Part shown: in pieces, positions 22,566 to 33,459 of the stretch | How positions within the stretch are numbered: the stretch's first letter is position 1 | Layout: every line of letters starts with the position of its first letter | Assembly (NCBI GenBank): GCA_003290165.1 | Contig: QNQO01000643.1 | Location: forward strand, 310,001-374,000 | Length of the DNA stretch: 64,000 nt | Direction of reading: 5' to 3' | DNA from: Berberis thunbergii | Taxonomy: Eukaryota; Streptophyta; Magnoliopsida; Ranunculales; Berberidaceae | The notes under the pieces: model-generated | What the model was told of the DNA's origin: nothing | Databases searched by the model: none | What the model saw: the letters and a program-made list of their open reading frames with translations, nothing else | Position numbers and translations under genes: made by a program

Positions 22566-23184
22566 TCTGCATCTCTGAAAGAGCTGTCAGCTTGCTGGTG
22601 AGTCCTGGACAACTTTGTCAATGGTGGTCATTACTCATTTTAATACGCAGCTCCATGTAAAGTTTATTCACTAAATCAATGGCAGTGGAATACTTTTGTT
22701 GGTGCAATCTCCTGTTTCTTTTAGACCATATGTTGTGATATAGGGGTGCATTGTTGCAAGGTCATTTGTTAGCAAGTCTGTGGTTAGTTGGCAAGCCTGA
22801 AAGTTTGTTGTAGTGGATTGTTGTACATTGAGTCAGTTTGTAACAGAATTTCATTCATTACAGAGATGAATTGTTGTACATTGAGCTCAACATTTCATTG
22901 TAATCTTTACAAAATCATTCAATACAAAGCAATAGCATCAACATTGGAACATTGGAACCGTTTGGAAAAAACTCGCGTCGGTTTGTTGTCTTTAGTCATT
23001 TTGAACATTGGAACCGTTTGGAACCGTAGGAACCGGACCATTCCAAACGGTTCGAGTTAGGTTCGGTTCCAATGTTCAAAATGAGGGGATCCAGACCGGA
23101 CCGGATCCGTTATTTTTAAACGGTTCGAGTTAGGTTCCTCCAAATTTGGAACCGATCCGGACCGTGCCCACCCCTAGTGTAATG

Positions 23185-24215
23185 TATTGGATTCTCTAAA
23201 AATTTCTCATAACTTATATTGTATAATCGTGTTGCAATTTTTTAATTTTCTTTTAAAAGTTTATCCTATTCAATGGTAGACTAGATTAAGTTATTTAAAT
23301 ATCAAGTAATTCATTACCTCAAAAATGTATCTGATTTATTATTATTGTTTTTATTTTATCATTTCATTAATTTAATTTAAAAATTAATAAATTCTGTTAT
23401 GTTGCTGACGCGTCAATGAAAATCCTAACTCCGCCGCTACTTTGGTTATCGAGTTATTCTGAATAAAATGTTTAGCTTTCCCTTGAATCTTGTTCATAAG
23501 GATGAGTTCAGAGGCAATAATATTTTAGGGGCAGTCCAACACTTTTCCTTTTTGTGGTAGGTTGTCATATGTTTCTATTTGTTAATATTTGTGCGTTGTT
23601 ATCAAGCAAAGATCTGTGTGGAGAAAGTTACTTTGTTTTTATACGTTGATTTAGCTCTTGGACAAACCGAGATATCCTCCCAATGTTGACGAGTCAGGAG
23701 TAACAATTTCTGGTTCTGTGTATTTTATTATCAGGAGTTGCTTTTAAAGCCAATATTTGTATTCCCTTTTGCTATTTGCTAGTGCTTTGATCATTTTTGC
23801 TTCTCCTGTGTTGAACTCTTTCAGCAAAATCCACGATGACGTGCAACAAGGAAGGTGTGTAGATTTCATTGTTATATATATTTTTAAAGAAGAAAATAAG
23901 TACGACAAATGAGTTATATATATATATATATTTATTTTATTTTTATTTTAATTTTTATTTTCTTCTTCCAAACGATCAAAACCAAGTTCACTTTGGGTAT
24001 TAGTTATCTTGAAGATGTACTTGTTGTGTAAGATATCATCAAGATATGGGTTTGCATTAAGCTCATCTTACTAGGTGCTAAATTGAGAATGTTATCGTAC
24101 ATTCTAATTTAATTAGACGGATTGAATCACAAGTTGTGGCCCACCAAACAAAAGCTTGGAATCTGATTGAAGAGAGGAGGATAAGTTGATATGCTATTGT
24201 CCCAAAGGTGGAATC
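23185..24215. other. Unassigned, possibly degraded VPS45 introns or exons
   Basis: No ORF of note. An (AT)n run lies at about 23916-23931 followed by T-rich sequence. The position just upstream of the VPS45-like exons makes decayed parts of that gene possible, but I could not read them. Confidence 0.25.
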
Positions 24216-24475
24216 TAATTAGACCTTCGATGACCCAGTAACCCCATTGCTTGATCAATGGACATAATAGGTACTCATGATCAGAACCTTGACACTAGAG
24301 TTGCACTAGTTATGCACAGATTTTACTGTTTCCATGCTGCTATTTTATTTAACAAATAATTATATGAAAGTAATTGCTGTTTTAATACATAACATAGGCC
24401 ATGGTGCATGAGCTGATTGGTATTCAAGATAACAAAGTGGACTTGAGACATGCTGGCAAAGTTTCCCAAAGGGAA
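24216..24475 (+). pseudogene. VPS45-like (Sec1/Munc18 family) gene fragment
   Basis: VPS45 is the SM protein that regulates SNARE pairing at the trans-Golgi and endosome. Two exon ends are readable. The first ends at 24270 with DDPVTPLLDQWT, then two stop codons where the family has Tyr-Gln, directly before a gt donor. After a 127-bp intron the second starts at 24398 and reads AMVHELIGIQDNKVDLR, a nearly invariant VPS45 stretch. It then carries a one-base insertion near 24461 before similarity ends at about 24475. Conserved intron position points to a relic of a real gene, not a processed copy. The stops and frameshift make it dead. Confidence 0.65.
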
Positions 24476-24669
24476 GAGTCCGGCTTGCGGCAGGCCAAAC
24501 TCAATACCCTTTATCATTTTAGAGATACTCATAATGCCCCAATCGAACACAACCACGCGCATATAAAACTCCCTGGAGCTGTCCTGACACTAGGGACCTG
24601 GCTCTTTAGACATTTTGTTCCAAAGTATCTGCAGGTTGAAAATTTTACTCATCATAATATTTATTGAAT

Positions 24670-24846
24670 GAGTCATTCTACATGGGGAGGAAACGAACGA
24701 GGGGAGGGAGGTGGCGGGGTGGGGACCGTTCACCTCCCTCGAAATGCATGCCATCATTTTTTGTGCGCACATTCCGAGAGAGATGAACGGTCCCCACCCC
24801 GCCACCTCCCTCCCCTCACTCGTTTCCTTGCCATTTAGAATTTCTG
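24670..24846. mobile_element. GC-rich foldback MITE, copy 2
   Basis: 177 bp palindrome with arms containing ggaggtggcggggtggggac and its complement. A perfect 9-bp TSD, ttattgaat, lies at 24661-24669 and 24847-24855. Ends share attcta with copy 1. It sits just right of the VPS45 relic. Confidence 0.87.
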
Positions 24847-24855
24847 TTATTGAAT

Positions 24856-25785
24856 ACTCTACACTATGCAATGATGGTATTTTTGGATGAACAATGACTT
24901 CTGCTATGTGTGTTTAGTTTCTAACTGTTTCATTATGAATCAAATTCTTCCTTTTATAGTTCAGAATTTCAGCTTATGTGAACCGATTTGTTAATAACCT
25001 TTATGCTTTTTTCTTTTTTATATGCAGGTTTATGTTTTTTTTACACCATTTCACACTAACCATAGATATAGGTATACTTCAAATACACAAAAGGCTTATC
25101 TCAAAGTGAACAACACCTATTTTATTTGGTGCATTTTATGTTTATTTTATTTAGCTTTGCCATGATTTGGATTGGAAAAATCAATCACATGCTGTAGGGA
25201 TATGGGTCGATGAATGCAAATGAAGGGTCCATTTTGAAGGATAGAAAGCTTGGAGCAATTTTTTTTAATGTTTTTGTTAAGTTCTAAGAAACCAAGTTTT
25301 GAGATTTAACTATGTGCTTTATTCATTTGTTTGCTATTGGCACATTTTTTGGATGATTAACAGTGTTGTAATGATAACAATTATTTTACTTTGTAACGGC
25401 TGTGATCTTATTTTTTAACATACAACGATTTGTACTAGAATATCATTTTGGATTGTCATTTCGACATAAAAAATGTTAGGAAACTAGGTTTTTGCAATTA
25501 TGTTTTGCAATAAGAATGACGTGTTATAATCTGGAAAGAATGATGAATTTTTCAAAGATTTTATGTGTATCTCAAAGTTGTAAAAAACTCTTCTAACGAT
25601 GCCACATCATCCTAGTTGCAAAACATGATTTCCTAACCTCACTCTTTCGACATTAGAATTTTTTTTTCACAGGTTATTTAAAAAAGAGTTAATTTATGAT
25701 ATTCCAGAATAAATAGCTAATTAAAGATTAGTCTTTATTTCATATCGCATTACAGATGCCTCTGGACTACCAGTCAACGTGAGTG
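24856..25785. other. Unassigned; one short open stretch
   Basis: A frame from 25028 (after a tatatgcag acceptor-like site) to a stop at 25163-25165 is open for 45 codons but resembles nothing I know. The rest is AT-rich with no repeat noted. Confidence 0.25.
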
Positions 25786-25965
25786 AACTATTACTTTTCA
25801 AATAGGCAAAATTTTTATGATTAAAATGCCCCTAAATGATTGAAGGGCTAAGATTAAATGTTCATGATGTCGAACAATTAATAGTTGGATCTTGAGGTGA
25901 ATCAATGGTTAAAAAATGTATTAAAAATTTTAATAGGTATCTCAAGACACGTCAATGGTTAAAAA

Positions 25966-26145
25966 CAAACCCATCAAAGTGTCGAGAAAAACAGCGAGGA
26001 AGAGGGGGGGTGGTGGGGTAGGGGGACCGTCCATTCCCTCAAAAATCGCACTTGACTTTTCAATGCACGCATCCCAAGAAGAATGAACGGCCCCCCTCCC
26101 CCTCGCTGTTTTCCTCGCCATTTCCCTCTATAATTAGAATTTTTT
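25966..26145. mobile_element. GC-rich foldback MITE, copy 3
   Basis: About 180 bp with arms containing gtgtcgagaaaaacagcgag and a complementary partner; more diverged than the other two copies. A perfect direct repeat ggttaaaaac lies at 25957-25966 and 26146-26155, so the TSD is 9-10 bp. The right arm of the host element has an uninterrupted, slightly diverged version of the same site, which serves as an empty site. Confidence 0.85.
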
Positions 26146-26665
26146 GGTTAAAAACACCTTCCTCAAACATCATCATATCTCCAACTCCATCCACCTACCA
26201 TTTTGCAACTCAAACCTTACCATCACCACCGACGGCTGGTTAGCCCGCATCCCCTTCCTCTCCTCTTTGTGTCTCCGCGACACCCTACACCCATCCCTTC
26301 TTGCCTCCTCTATGTCTTTCTGTGTCCCCCTCTCACCACCCTAACCACCCGCCTCCCTTCTCTCTACATGTCGTCCTCCTGCCGCCACTATCCGACCCCC
26401 TATTTGTTTTACTGCCTCCCCCGTCCCATCTCCTTCCCTCTATCACTCTATTTTACCACCCCCTCTGCCCCCAATCACCTTCCTTTTTCTCCCATGTCAC
26501 TCCGTACAACGTCCCCTTCCCTTCCCCATCCCTTTCTTTATCTATATCGCTATGTTGCACCGCCTCTTCAACCCACCCCTTCATCGTCTCTCGCTCTATG
26601 GCTCTGCTTCACTGATCACCAATGCTCCCCCAATCCTTTGTTCCTCGTCCTCATCTGTCTCTCCG

Positions 26666-26817
26666 CTTCACCAATCACCGTCGTAGTTGTTGATCTTTCT
26701 GATCAAGTAGATTGCAACAGAAACATAGCAAATGATGAAAAACAGAGCATAAATAGAAGCTGCAATTGCCAACATCGTGTGGCTCTTTTTCGAAGATGGG
26801 AGAAAGGGAAAAGATAG
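26666..26817 (-). other. Short hydrophobic ORF inside the long-TIR element
   Basis: Minus strand from the ATG near 26773 reads MLAIAASIYALFFIICYVSV, one predicted membrane span, then IYLIRKINN and a stop. It could be a captured gene scrap or chance. No family recognised. Confidence 0.2.
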
Positions 26818-26824
26818 AGATTGA

Positions 26825-27154
26825 GGGTGTGTTTGGTTGCATGAAATCCTATGCCATGGGAATCCATGAGGGGACCACTGCATTTTAGGCTAAATTGATA
26901 TATCACTCCACATTTACCATTTGACCACAATTTGATTTTGTGATCAATGCTGGGAATGGAAGTCCCATAAACATGGGAATCTCACTCCTTGACCCCCCCA
27001 AGGCATGTGATTCCCATGTTCATGAGACTTTCATTCCCACCATTGATCACAAAACCAAATGGTGGATGTGGAGTGATATATCAATTTAGCCTAAAATGTA
27101 GTGGTCCCCTCATGGATTTCCATGACATAGGATTCCATGCAACCAAACACACCC
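26825..27154. mobile_element. Palindromic MITE, GGGTGTGTTTGGTT family
   Basis: 330 bp whose halves pair over about 150 bp. Ends are gggtgtgtttggttgcatg and its complement; central blocks include ttaggctaaattgatatatc on both arms. Such ends are common in PIF/Harbinger-type (Tourist) MITEs. The flanks are tga and taa, so a 3-bp TSD is imperfect; agattga also occurs on both sides. Superfamily assignment is tentative. Confidence 0.75.
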
Positions 27155-27834
27155 TAAGATTGATCAATTCTCCTTCATCCTAAAGCTCCTTTCAAAGATA
27201 TAATGCGAGCTCGCACGAAGACCTGTTGAAAAAGAGACGAAAGATAAATTTAAAAAATGAGAATGAAGAAATTGAGAGTCAGAAAGAGATGTGCATACGT
27301 AGGTCTTTGGTGGTGAAGGCTCTGTGAAGAGAGGATGGATGGTTGGGGAAGAAGGTTTTATTTATTTTTAATTGAAGATGAGTGGTTAAGGGCAGTTGGT
27401 GCTAATTGCTGATTTGAACATAGAGGGAGGAAGGAAAAAAGTGACAAGGTGGTAATGGTTGGACAATTTGAACAAGAGGAGGGCAGAGGATAGGTGGTGG
27501 GATGGTGGCAGTGGCATGACGGCACATACGCATAAAAAAAAAACAAAGGGTTGTGTGCGGATCATTGGTTAGTGGTGATGGTGTGATTGGAGTTGCAAAA
27601 TGGGGAGGAGGGGTGGTTGGAGTTGGAGAAGATGATGTTTGAGGAATGCGTTTTGTAAACCATTAAATTTGTCTCGAGATACTCATTTTATTTTAATTTT
27701 TTTACATTTTGAATCATTGATTCACTTCGAGATCAATTATCAATTGTTCGATACCAATATTTTAATCTCAAACCTTCAATAATTTAAGGGTATTTGTCTT
27801 CAAAACTTTACCCATTTGAGAAATAACAATCCAT

Positions 27835-28345
27835 GCACATTGATTGATAGTCTAAGAGGCAACTACAATACAGTATAAAATAATAATGATTAACCTTTAA
27901 ACACTTATATAAATATAAGATTATTCATTGGCGTCCTTTGAAAATGATACTTAAAGTCATTTCCAAAGCCAACTTACACTTTGTTGATTTGATCATCATA
28001 ATCACCTACTTTTCAAATGGAATATCGAAATATTAATTTATAGGGCCGATTTATGCTGTGGTACAAAAGGAAGCTTTATATGTTCTTCCTAAATTAACTT
28101 AGACCCAGATCTTCATAGGCACAAAATAAAAGAAGGAAAAGAAATCATGCCGACAAGGTAATTAATTTGGAAAACTTAACAATTAACATATGTTTGAGTT
28201 TGGATTTGCTTATCCGTTAGAGCATGTGTAGTAATATTATGTCGAAGGGTTCAATCTCTTTAACAGAACCTAGGGGTGAACTAGGCATCGCAGCGGACAA
28301 ATACCACTTTCAAGCTTAAATTCTCTAACTAAACACAAATCATGT
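27835..28345. other. Unassigned spacer
   Basis: AT-rich, no gene or repeat identified. Confidence 0.3.
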
Positions 28346-28348
28346 ACT

Positions 28349-28966
28349 CTTAGAGGGTGTTTATTTTTGCTTCTAAATGGAGTCAGATGTCTTAATAAGA
28401 AGTGGATCACCTTGTTTAGAGTGTTTGTTTTTAGTTATGATCAGAAGTTCTACTTTTGATTGGAGTAAGCAATATGAAGGTGCTGATCACTTAACACTGA
28501 GTGCTGAGTCAAAAATTATTTCGATAATAACCTTAATATAATTTAGTAATGACAATTGTTACCCCCATCTTCTTAAAAATAAGAAGGGCTAAATTTTGTT
28601 GTTACACCTTCATTCTCTTCACCAAGCATTGTGGTTCTACCTACCTTCACAAGGACTTGGTAAGAAACTTATCTCAGTCATTTTTTTTTTTCAAGTTTTT
28701 CTTAATCTCTCAAATTCTCCCTCTCATGTATATTTTCAATTCTCCTTCATCTTTGGTCATATTTAGATATTCTTGTAATGTGAGGTATTGTAACATTCTC
28801 TAGGATTTGAATAATTATTGGGTATGATTTTAAGCACAATATTTATGTTATAAATTTTTTCAGCTTCGTGGGGCAAAAATTCTCAAACAGTTCCCATTCA
28901 GCACCTAAAAACAAACACTTTTCAATTTTACATCTTTTAATTAGCAGCTCATTCAGAAGCAAAATA
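28349..28966. mobile_element. Degraded inverted-repeat element, hAT-like
   Basis: The left end ggtgtttatttttgcttct faces the complement of the right end, tgtttattttgcttctgaat. A second inner pair, gtgtttgtttttag, is also inverted. The pattern fits common non-autonomous hAT elements of eudicots. No clear TSD and no coding region; the 84-codon ORF inside looks random. Confidence 0.45.
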
Positions 28967-28969
28967 AAC

Positions 28970-29798
28970 AGTACATTCAGAAGCTAGCCAAAACTATTAG
29001 TTACACCATGTCCCTCTGCGGTCCGCAGCTTATTAGTGATTTTGTGTACCAGGTGAGTTACCCATGTGGTAGCGGTCTCTCGGAGTTCATTGAATGATTA
29101 AACCCAATGTCACGTTTAGTTTTAGTCAACACAAAATTCAGAAGAATAACCTTGGTCTTAGTTGTCCTATAAACACCGTTTTAGTTGGCTCTAATCTTAG
29201 CTTATTTTATTATGTGCCTTGGTTTCACATAGCTGGAGTGATGAGGTGGGGTGATGAAATTTCACCAATTTCAAAAACAGGGCTAGGTCTACCCTCTTTG
29301 TTTATGGTAGTTTATTAATGTAAGCAACTACACAATTCGTTAAAATGCATAAACTTAAACAAACACCAAGCAATGTCCAATCGATTTTCACTCAGCACCC
29401 AAACCACTAAAATAATTTTTCTAAAAGAGATACTTACTAACGTGTGAGCTCAAACACAAGGTCTTCATCGTGGGAGTAGAGAGAAGTGTTATTTGAGAGC
29501 TACTCCTCCTAGGTTCAAGCAATTGCTCTCTCCCACACAACACCCCAAGTTGTCCATTGAAAAAAAAAAGTTAGCCATTTTCAAAAAACAATTTTTTTCT
29601 GACTTTGATTGCTATTTAAATAAATAAACATACAATGAAGCAATTATAGATGCAAAGATGTTTAATGGTCTTGGTCAAGAAGTCATAATTTTTTTGTTTG
29701 TTCATTTTTTTTTTGAAAAAGTGGATTAATTATAACCTAAAACTAACAATCAACCTAATGCTAAAATAATGCCTAACTATTACAAGTTGCACTCGACA
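28970..29798. other. Unassigned spacer
   Basis: No credible coding frame or repeat recognised. Confidence 0.3.
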
Positions 29799-29805
29799 TT
29801 CAAGA

Positions 29806-29808
<3 letters not shown>

Positions 29809-29845
<37 letters not shown>

Positions 29846-30290
29846 GCCCATTCCCGAGATTTTCGGGGTCGGCTACATGGATTTGGTTCTCCAAGCAATG
29901 CGATCTTCCCACATTTCCTCGCCTAATTCAAGCTCAATGATATCTTCATTCACCGTCTTCATCCAAGTTTTCAACGGTCGTCCCCTCCGTCTACACCCTC
30001 CATTAACTTGCTAATCTAAACATTTTCTAATTGGCGTCGTGCTTGGTCTCCTCCGCACATGACCAAACCAAGTTAAACGTCTTTCTCTAATTTTTTCCTC
30101 TATGGGCGCTACACCTAAGTATCTCCTAATTCTTTCATTTCTAATTTTATCCTTACGAGTTTTACCACACATCCACCTTAACATATGCATTTCTGCTACT
30201 GCCATCCTATGCGTATGTTGTCCCGTAGTAGCCCAACATTCTGAACCGTATAGCATGGTTGGTCGAAACACCTTAACATACGCATTTCAA
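29809..30290 (-). mobile_element. 5'-truncated RTE-clade LINE, copy 2
   Basis: 482 bp on the minus strand, same family as 3253-4292, with a longer ATG-repeat tail (CAT on plus, to about 29842). The frame aligns with the C-terminal part of copy 1. One Trp codon has become TAG after KCLD, at about 30011. Flanks ttcaagacat (29799-29808) and ttcaaggcat (30285-30294) look like a 10-bp TSD with one mismatch. The 5' junction carries a 20-bp repeat of internal sequence. Confidence 0.85.
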
Positions 30291-30294
30291 GGCA

Positions 30295-30706
30295 TATAAA
30301 AAATATATATTAAAGAATAAACTCTCTTCCTCACTAGAAACTACAAAAAAATAATAATAATAAATAAAGGTCTTCAAGTAAGTCATAGTCAATTCCACAG
30401 CTTTATCACCCACTTTGCCAAACAAATTTGTCCAACAGGCAACCGACCTCAAAAAATATGAAAAAATTACAGAAATTCAGGGGAGCGTCACGAAATTTGC
30501 ACGTTAAATGGACGCTATTTGAGCCGTTTGCCGCTGTGTTGTTTCTATTATATGCTGAAAATTACAAAAAAAAACGCACAGAGATGAGAAAATTTAAATA
30601 AAAGGGGAAAAATTAAAGAAATTAAAAATCATCTCTATTGTCTCCAAAGTTGTATCTTCAAGAATGTCTTGTTTCACGAAGTGATGTGCAACGACGCCAT
30701 TTGATT
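30295..30706. other. Unassigned spacer
   Basis: AT-rich, with a short (aat)n run near 30350. Nothing assignable. Confidence 0.3.
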
Positions 30707-31516
30707 GATGCCAAAAACCGACATTAATGTCGTTGCAAGATTTTCGACATCAATCAAAGAAATGTTTATTTATTTGTTTATTTTTTCCTTCAACCTGCAA
30801 TACACTTCAACAATGCATAGTGGAAGTAGGGGTTATCGATTACTTCACTTGGATTAGAAGACAAATCTGATTTTTTAATTTAAAGAATAAACAGATGAAT
30901 AAAATAATGAATGGTGAGAATAAACTAAAAATTAAAGTAGAAAGAGAAACAAAGATCAACTTACTTCTTCAATGAAAAACTTAAAACGCAGTACATGCAC
31001 TTCTCTACCAAGCAAAAATATAAAGCCAAGAACCACAAAAAAAAAAACTCTCTAAGACTAACTATCCTCTATGAACTCCATGTATGAGTTTTTATAGGTA
31101 TAAAAGGTTTGAGTGAAACAAGGAAACATGGTTGAATGAAACAAGGAAACATGGTTGAGTGAAACAATGAATGATGTTGGAGTTAAATAAGGAAACGTGT
31201 CTTGTAGAGATTTTTTTATTATAAAGTTGGCCATGTGGACATCCAAATTTTCATGTTGATTTTCTTGAGATCCATAGTTGTTGATGCTTTGTGGATTTGA
31301 CTTCATGGGTCTTGGGATTGAAATTCTTTAATCCTTATGAATGCATTTGAACTCCCATTGGGCCTCTAGTTGTTGAATTTAGCCTTATTGTGCCACTTTA
31401 TGCATGATTTTAGATTTGTGCTTGAATTCCTCCAAAATGATATATTTTTATTGGATAATTGGACTTGACAATTGTATATTTAAGGGTATAAACATCAATG
31501 TTTTGGGTGCTTATCA
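30707..31516 (-). repeat. Solo LTR, family X, inverted copy
   Basis: 810 bp on the minus strand, from tgataagcaccc to ggcatca. It aligns along its length with 32528-33445 in opposite orientation. A TATAAAAA box lies at 31090-31097 (minus). TG..CA ends and a central TATA suggest an LTR. No direct flanking duplication was found. Confidence 0.65.
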
Positions 31517-32290
31517 CGAGTCTTGGGCTTGAAGGTTTGTATGTGGTTATTCTTTGCCAGTAAACTCGGCGATGAAATCTGTCAGCGCTTATGTCAAACT
31601 GCCCGAGTTCTACCGACCATTTCACCATCTTGCCAGATAACTCTGGCTTGTGTAGTACTATGCGGAGCAGGTGCATAGTTAGAATTGTTATAGAGTAGGC
31701 CTAAATTTCCTCGAGGACATGACCAGTGTTAGTGCTAACTTCTCCAGATCTGGGTATTGTACCTTTGCTTCCACGTAGTACACTGGTCTTTGGATTCCCC
31801 GGTCGTCTCACACAAGGGCTTAGCTGATAGCATGCTTGGAGAAAGACAAGTATAAGTAAAGTGTTTCCCCTGTTGTTGGTTTTGTGGGTTGAGTTTCATC
31901 TGATACTTTCAGAGTTGGTTGAATGCTTTGGTGAGGTATGTTATGTGGTTGAGGCCGTGGAGGCTCTTGACTAGCATATATATTATCTACGTAGACCTCC
32001 ATGTTCCAAACAATTTGTTCTTTGAACATTCGGTTTACCAGTTGTTGATAAATCACACCTGCGTTCTTCAAGCCGAATAACATCACCCTATAGTAGTATA
32101 TTCCTCTTTCAGTAATGAAAGATGTTTTCTCTTGATCCAAGGGGTGCATTAATATCCGGTTTAGCCTAAATAGGCGTCCATGAAGCTCAGGAGGTCGTGT
32201 CCAAATATGGCGTCAATGATCTGATCAATGTGGGGGAGTGGGAAGTTGTCATTCGGGCAAGCCTTGTTCAACTCCAATGTGCTGCTAGCT
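31517..32290 (-). pseudogene. Tat-lineage gypsy RT and RNase H fragment
   Basis: Minus strand. RT part: FITERGIYYYRVMLFGLKN and VYVDNI, the YxDD box altered to YVDN. After an internal deletion come RNase H-like LLRIVLHKPELSGKMVKW and ELGQFDI. The fragment ends abruptly at the family X LTR. Frames shift several times. Confidence 0.75.
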
Positions 32291-32527
32291 TGCCTGTCGG
32301 AAGTTGATCCCCTAGATACTTGCCTTAATATGTCTTACGTGTATTGAGGATGGATGTGAGACGTGTGGGATTAACAGGCTGTAGTAATTCGGGTCTGTTT
32401 GGCGGGCTGCGCTATTCGAGATTAAAACAACTTGTGCTGGATCAGTGTTGGGCTGAAGCTTGGGCCTGTTATTCATTGAGATCATCATGACACGTGTACG
32501 GCGTAAGAAAGAGGACGTTTTGGTGTA
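32291..32527 (+). repeat. Partial Tat-type LTR, 3' end
   Basis: About 237 bp resembling the last third of the solo LTRs at 49084-49754 and 55125-55802: gatcccctagatacttgcct, then gatcatcatgacacgtgtac and a ggtgtat ending, where the complete copies continue to catca. It is truncated at the family X LTR. Confidence 0.65.
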
Positions 32528-33445
32528 TTGATAAGCACCAAAAACATCGATTTTTACATCCCTAAATATACAATTGTTAAGTCCAATTATCAAATAAAAT
32601 ATCTCATACGTATTTTTTGTGCATTTTGTAGGAATTTAAGCACAAATCTCAAATTATGCATAAATTGGCACAATAAGGCTAAATTCAACAACTAGAAAGC
32701 TCAATGGGAGTTCAAATGCATTCATAAGGATTAAAAAATTTCAATCCCAAGACCCATGAAGTCAAGCCCATAAAGCAACAACACTATGGATCTCAAGAAA
32801 ATCAATATGAAGATTTGGACGTCCACATGGCCAACTTTATCATAAAAAAAATCTCTACAAGTCATGTTTCCTTATTCAACTCCAATGCCATTCCTTATTT
32901 CACTCAACCATTTATTGTTTCATTCAACCACGTTTCATTGTTTAACTTAAACCATGTTTCCTTGTATCACTCAACCATATTTCCTTATTTCACTCAAACC
33001 CTATTTTACCTATAAAAACCCCATAAATGGAGTTCATAAAAGAGAGTTTTTTCTTAAATAGTTTTTCTTTGATAGTTTTTTTAGAGAGTTTTTTTATTTG
33101 TAGTTCTTGGCTTTATATTTTTACTTGGTAGAGAAGTGCATGTACTACAGTTTAATTTCATTGAAGAAATAAGTTTTATCTTTGTTTATCTTTTTCATTT
33201 GTTTCTTTTTCTTCTTTAACTTTTAGTTTATTTTCACCATCCATTATTTTACTCTTATCTTTATTCTTTAAATTAAAAATCAGATTTGTATTTTTATCCA
33301 CGTGAAGTAGTCGATAACCCCTACTTCCACTTTGCATTGTTGAAGTGTATTGCAAGTTGAAGGAAAAAAATAAATAAAAACAATAGAAATTTCTTTGATT
33401 GATGTCAAAAATCATGCTACGACATTAATGTCGGTTTTTGGCATC
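32528..33445 (+). repeat. Solo LTR, family X
   Basis: 918 bp from tgataagcacc to ggcatca, with TATAAAAA at 33011-33018. The inverted partner is at 30707-31516. It interrupts Tat reverse transcriptase just after the catalytic box (minus-strand MEIYIDGDD then the LTR). Confidence 0.7.
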
Positions 33446-33459
33446 ATTCATATATCATC

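Larger units (their letters stand above)
19840..23176 (+). mobile_element. hAT transposon carrying host exon fragments
   Basis: 3337 bp with perfect 12-bp terminal inverted repeats (TAGGGGTGGGCA / TGCCCACCCCTA) and a perfect 8-bp TSD. The subterminal regions are dense in copies of aacggtccgg and aaccggaccg, the usual transposase-binding clusters of Ac/Ds-like elements. Inside are a leader with a minisatellite and an intron, a BED zinc-finger stub, then transporter-gene exons instead of the transposase catalytic region. It is non-autonomous and inserted next to the small MULE. Confidence 0.93.
25790..27832. mobile_element. Long-TIR element, probably MULE-like, with nested MITEs
   Basis: The left arm (25790-25966 plus 26156-26228) and the complement of the right arm (27572-27832) match for about 250 bp with moderate divergence: shared blocks include gaacaatt(a/g)ata, gtgaatcaatg and ttcctcaaacatcatc. 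Arm length suggests a MULE. The outer boundary and TSD are uncertain. The interior holds C/T-rich sequence whose long ORFs look compositional, plus a 330-bp MITE. Another MITE interrupts the left arm only. Confidence 0.65.

Noticed and set aside
26203..26817. 204-codon Pro/Ser-rich ORF
   Set aside because: It lies on a C/T-rich strand of the long-TIR element and overlaps other frames of equal quality. No domain visible.
29806..29842. (CAT)n microsatellite as an independent feature
   Set aside because: It is the ATG-repeat tail of the RTE copy on the minus strand.
32528..33445. TSD for the family X LTR (tgtat / ttcat)
   Set aside because: Only three of five bases agree, below what I accept.
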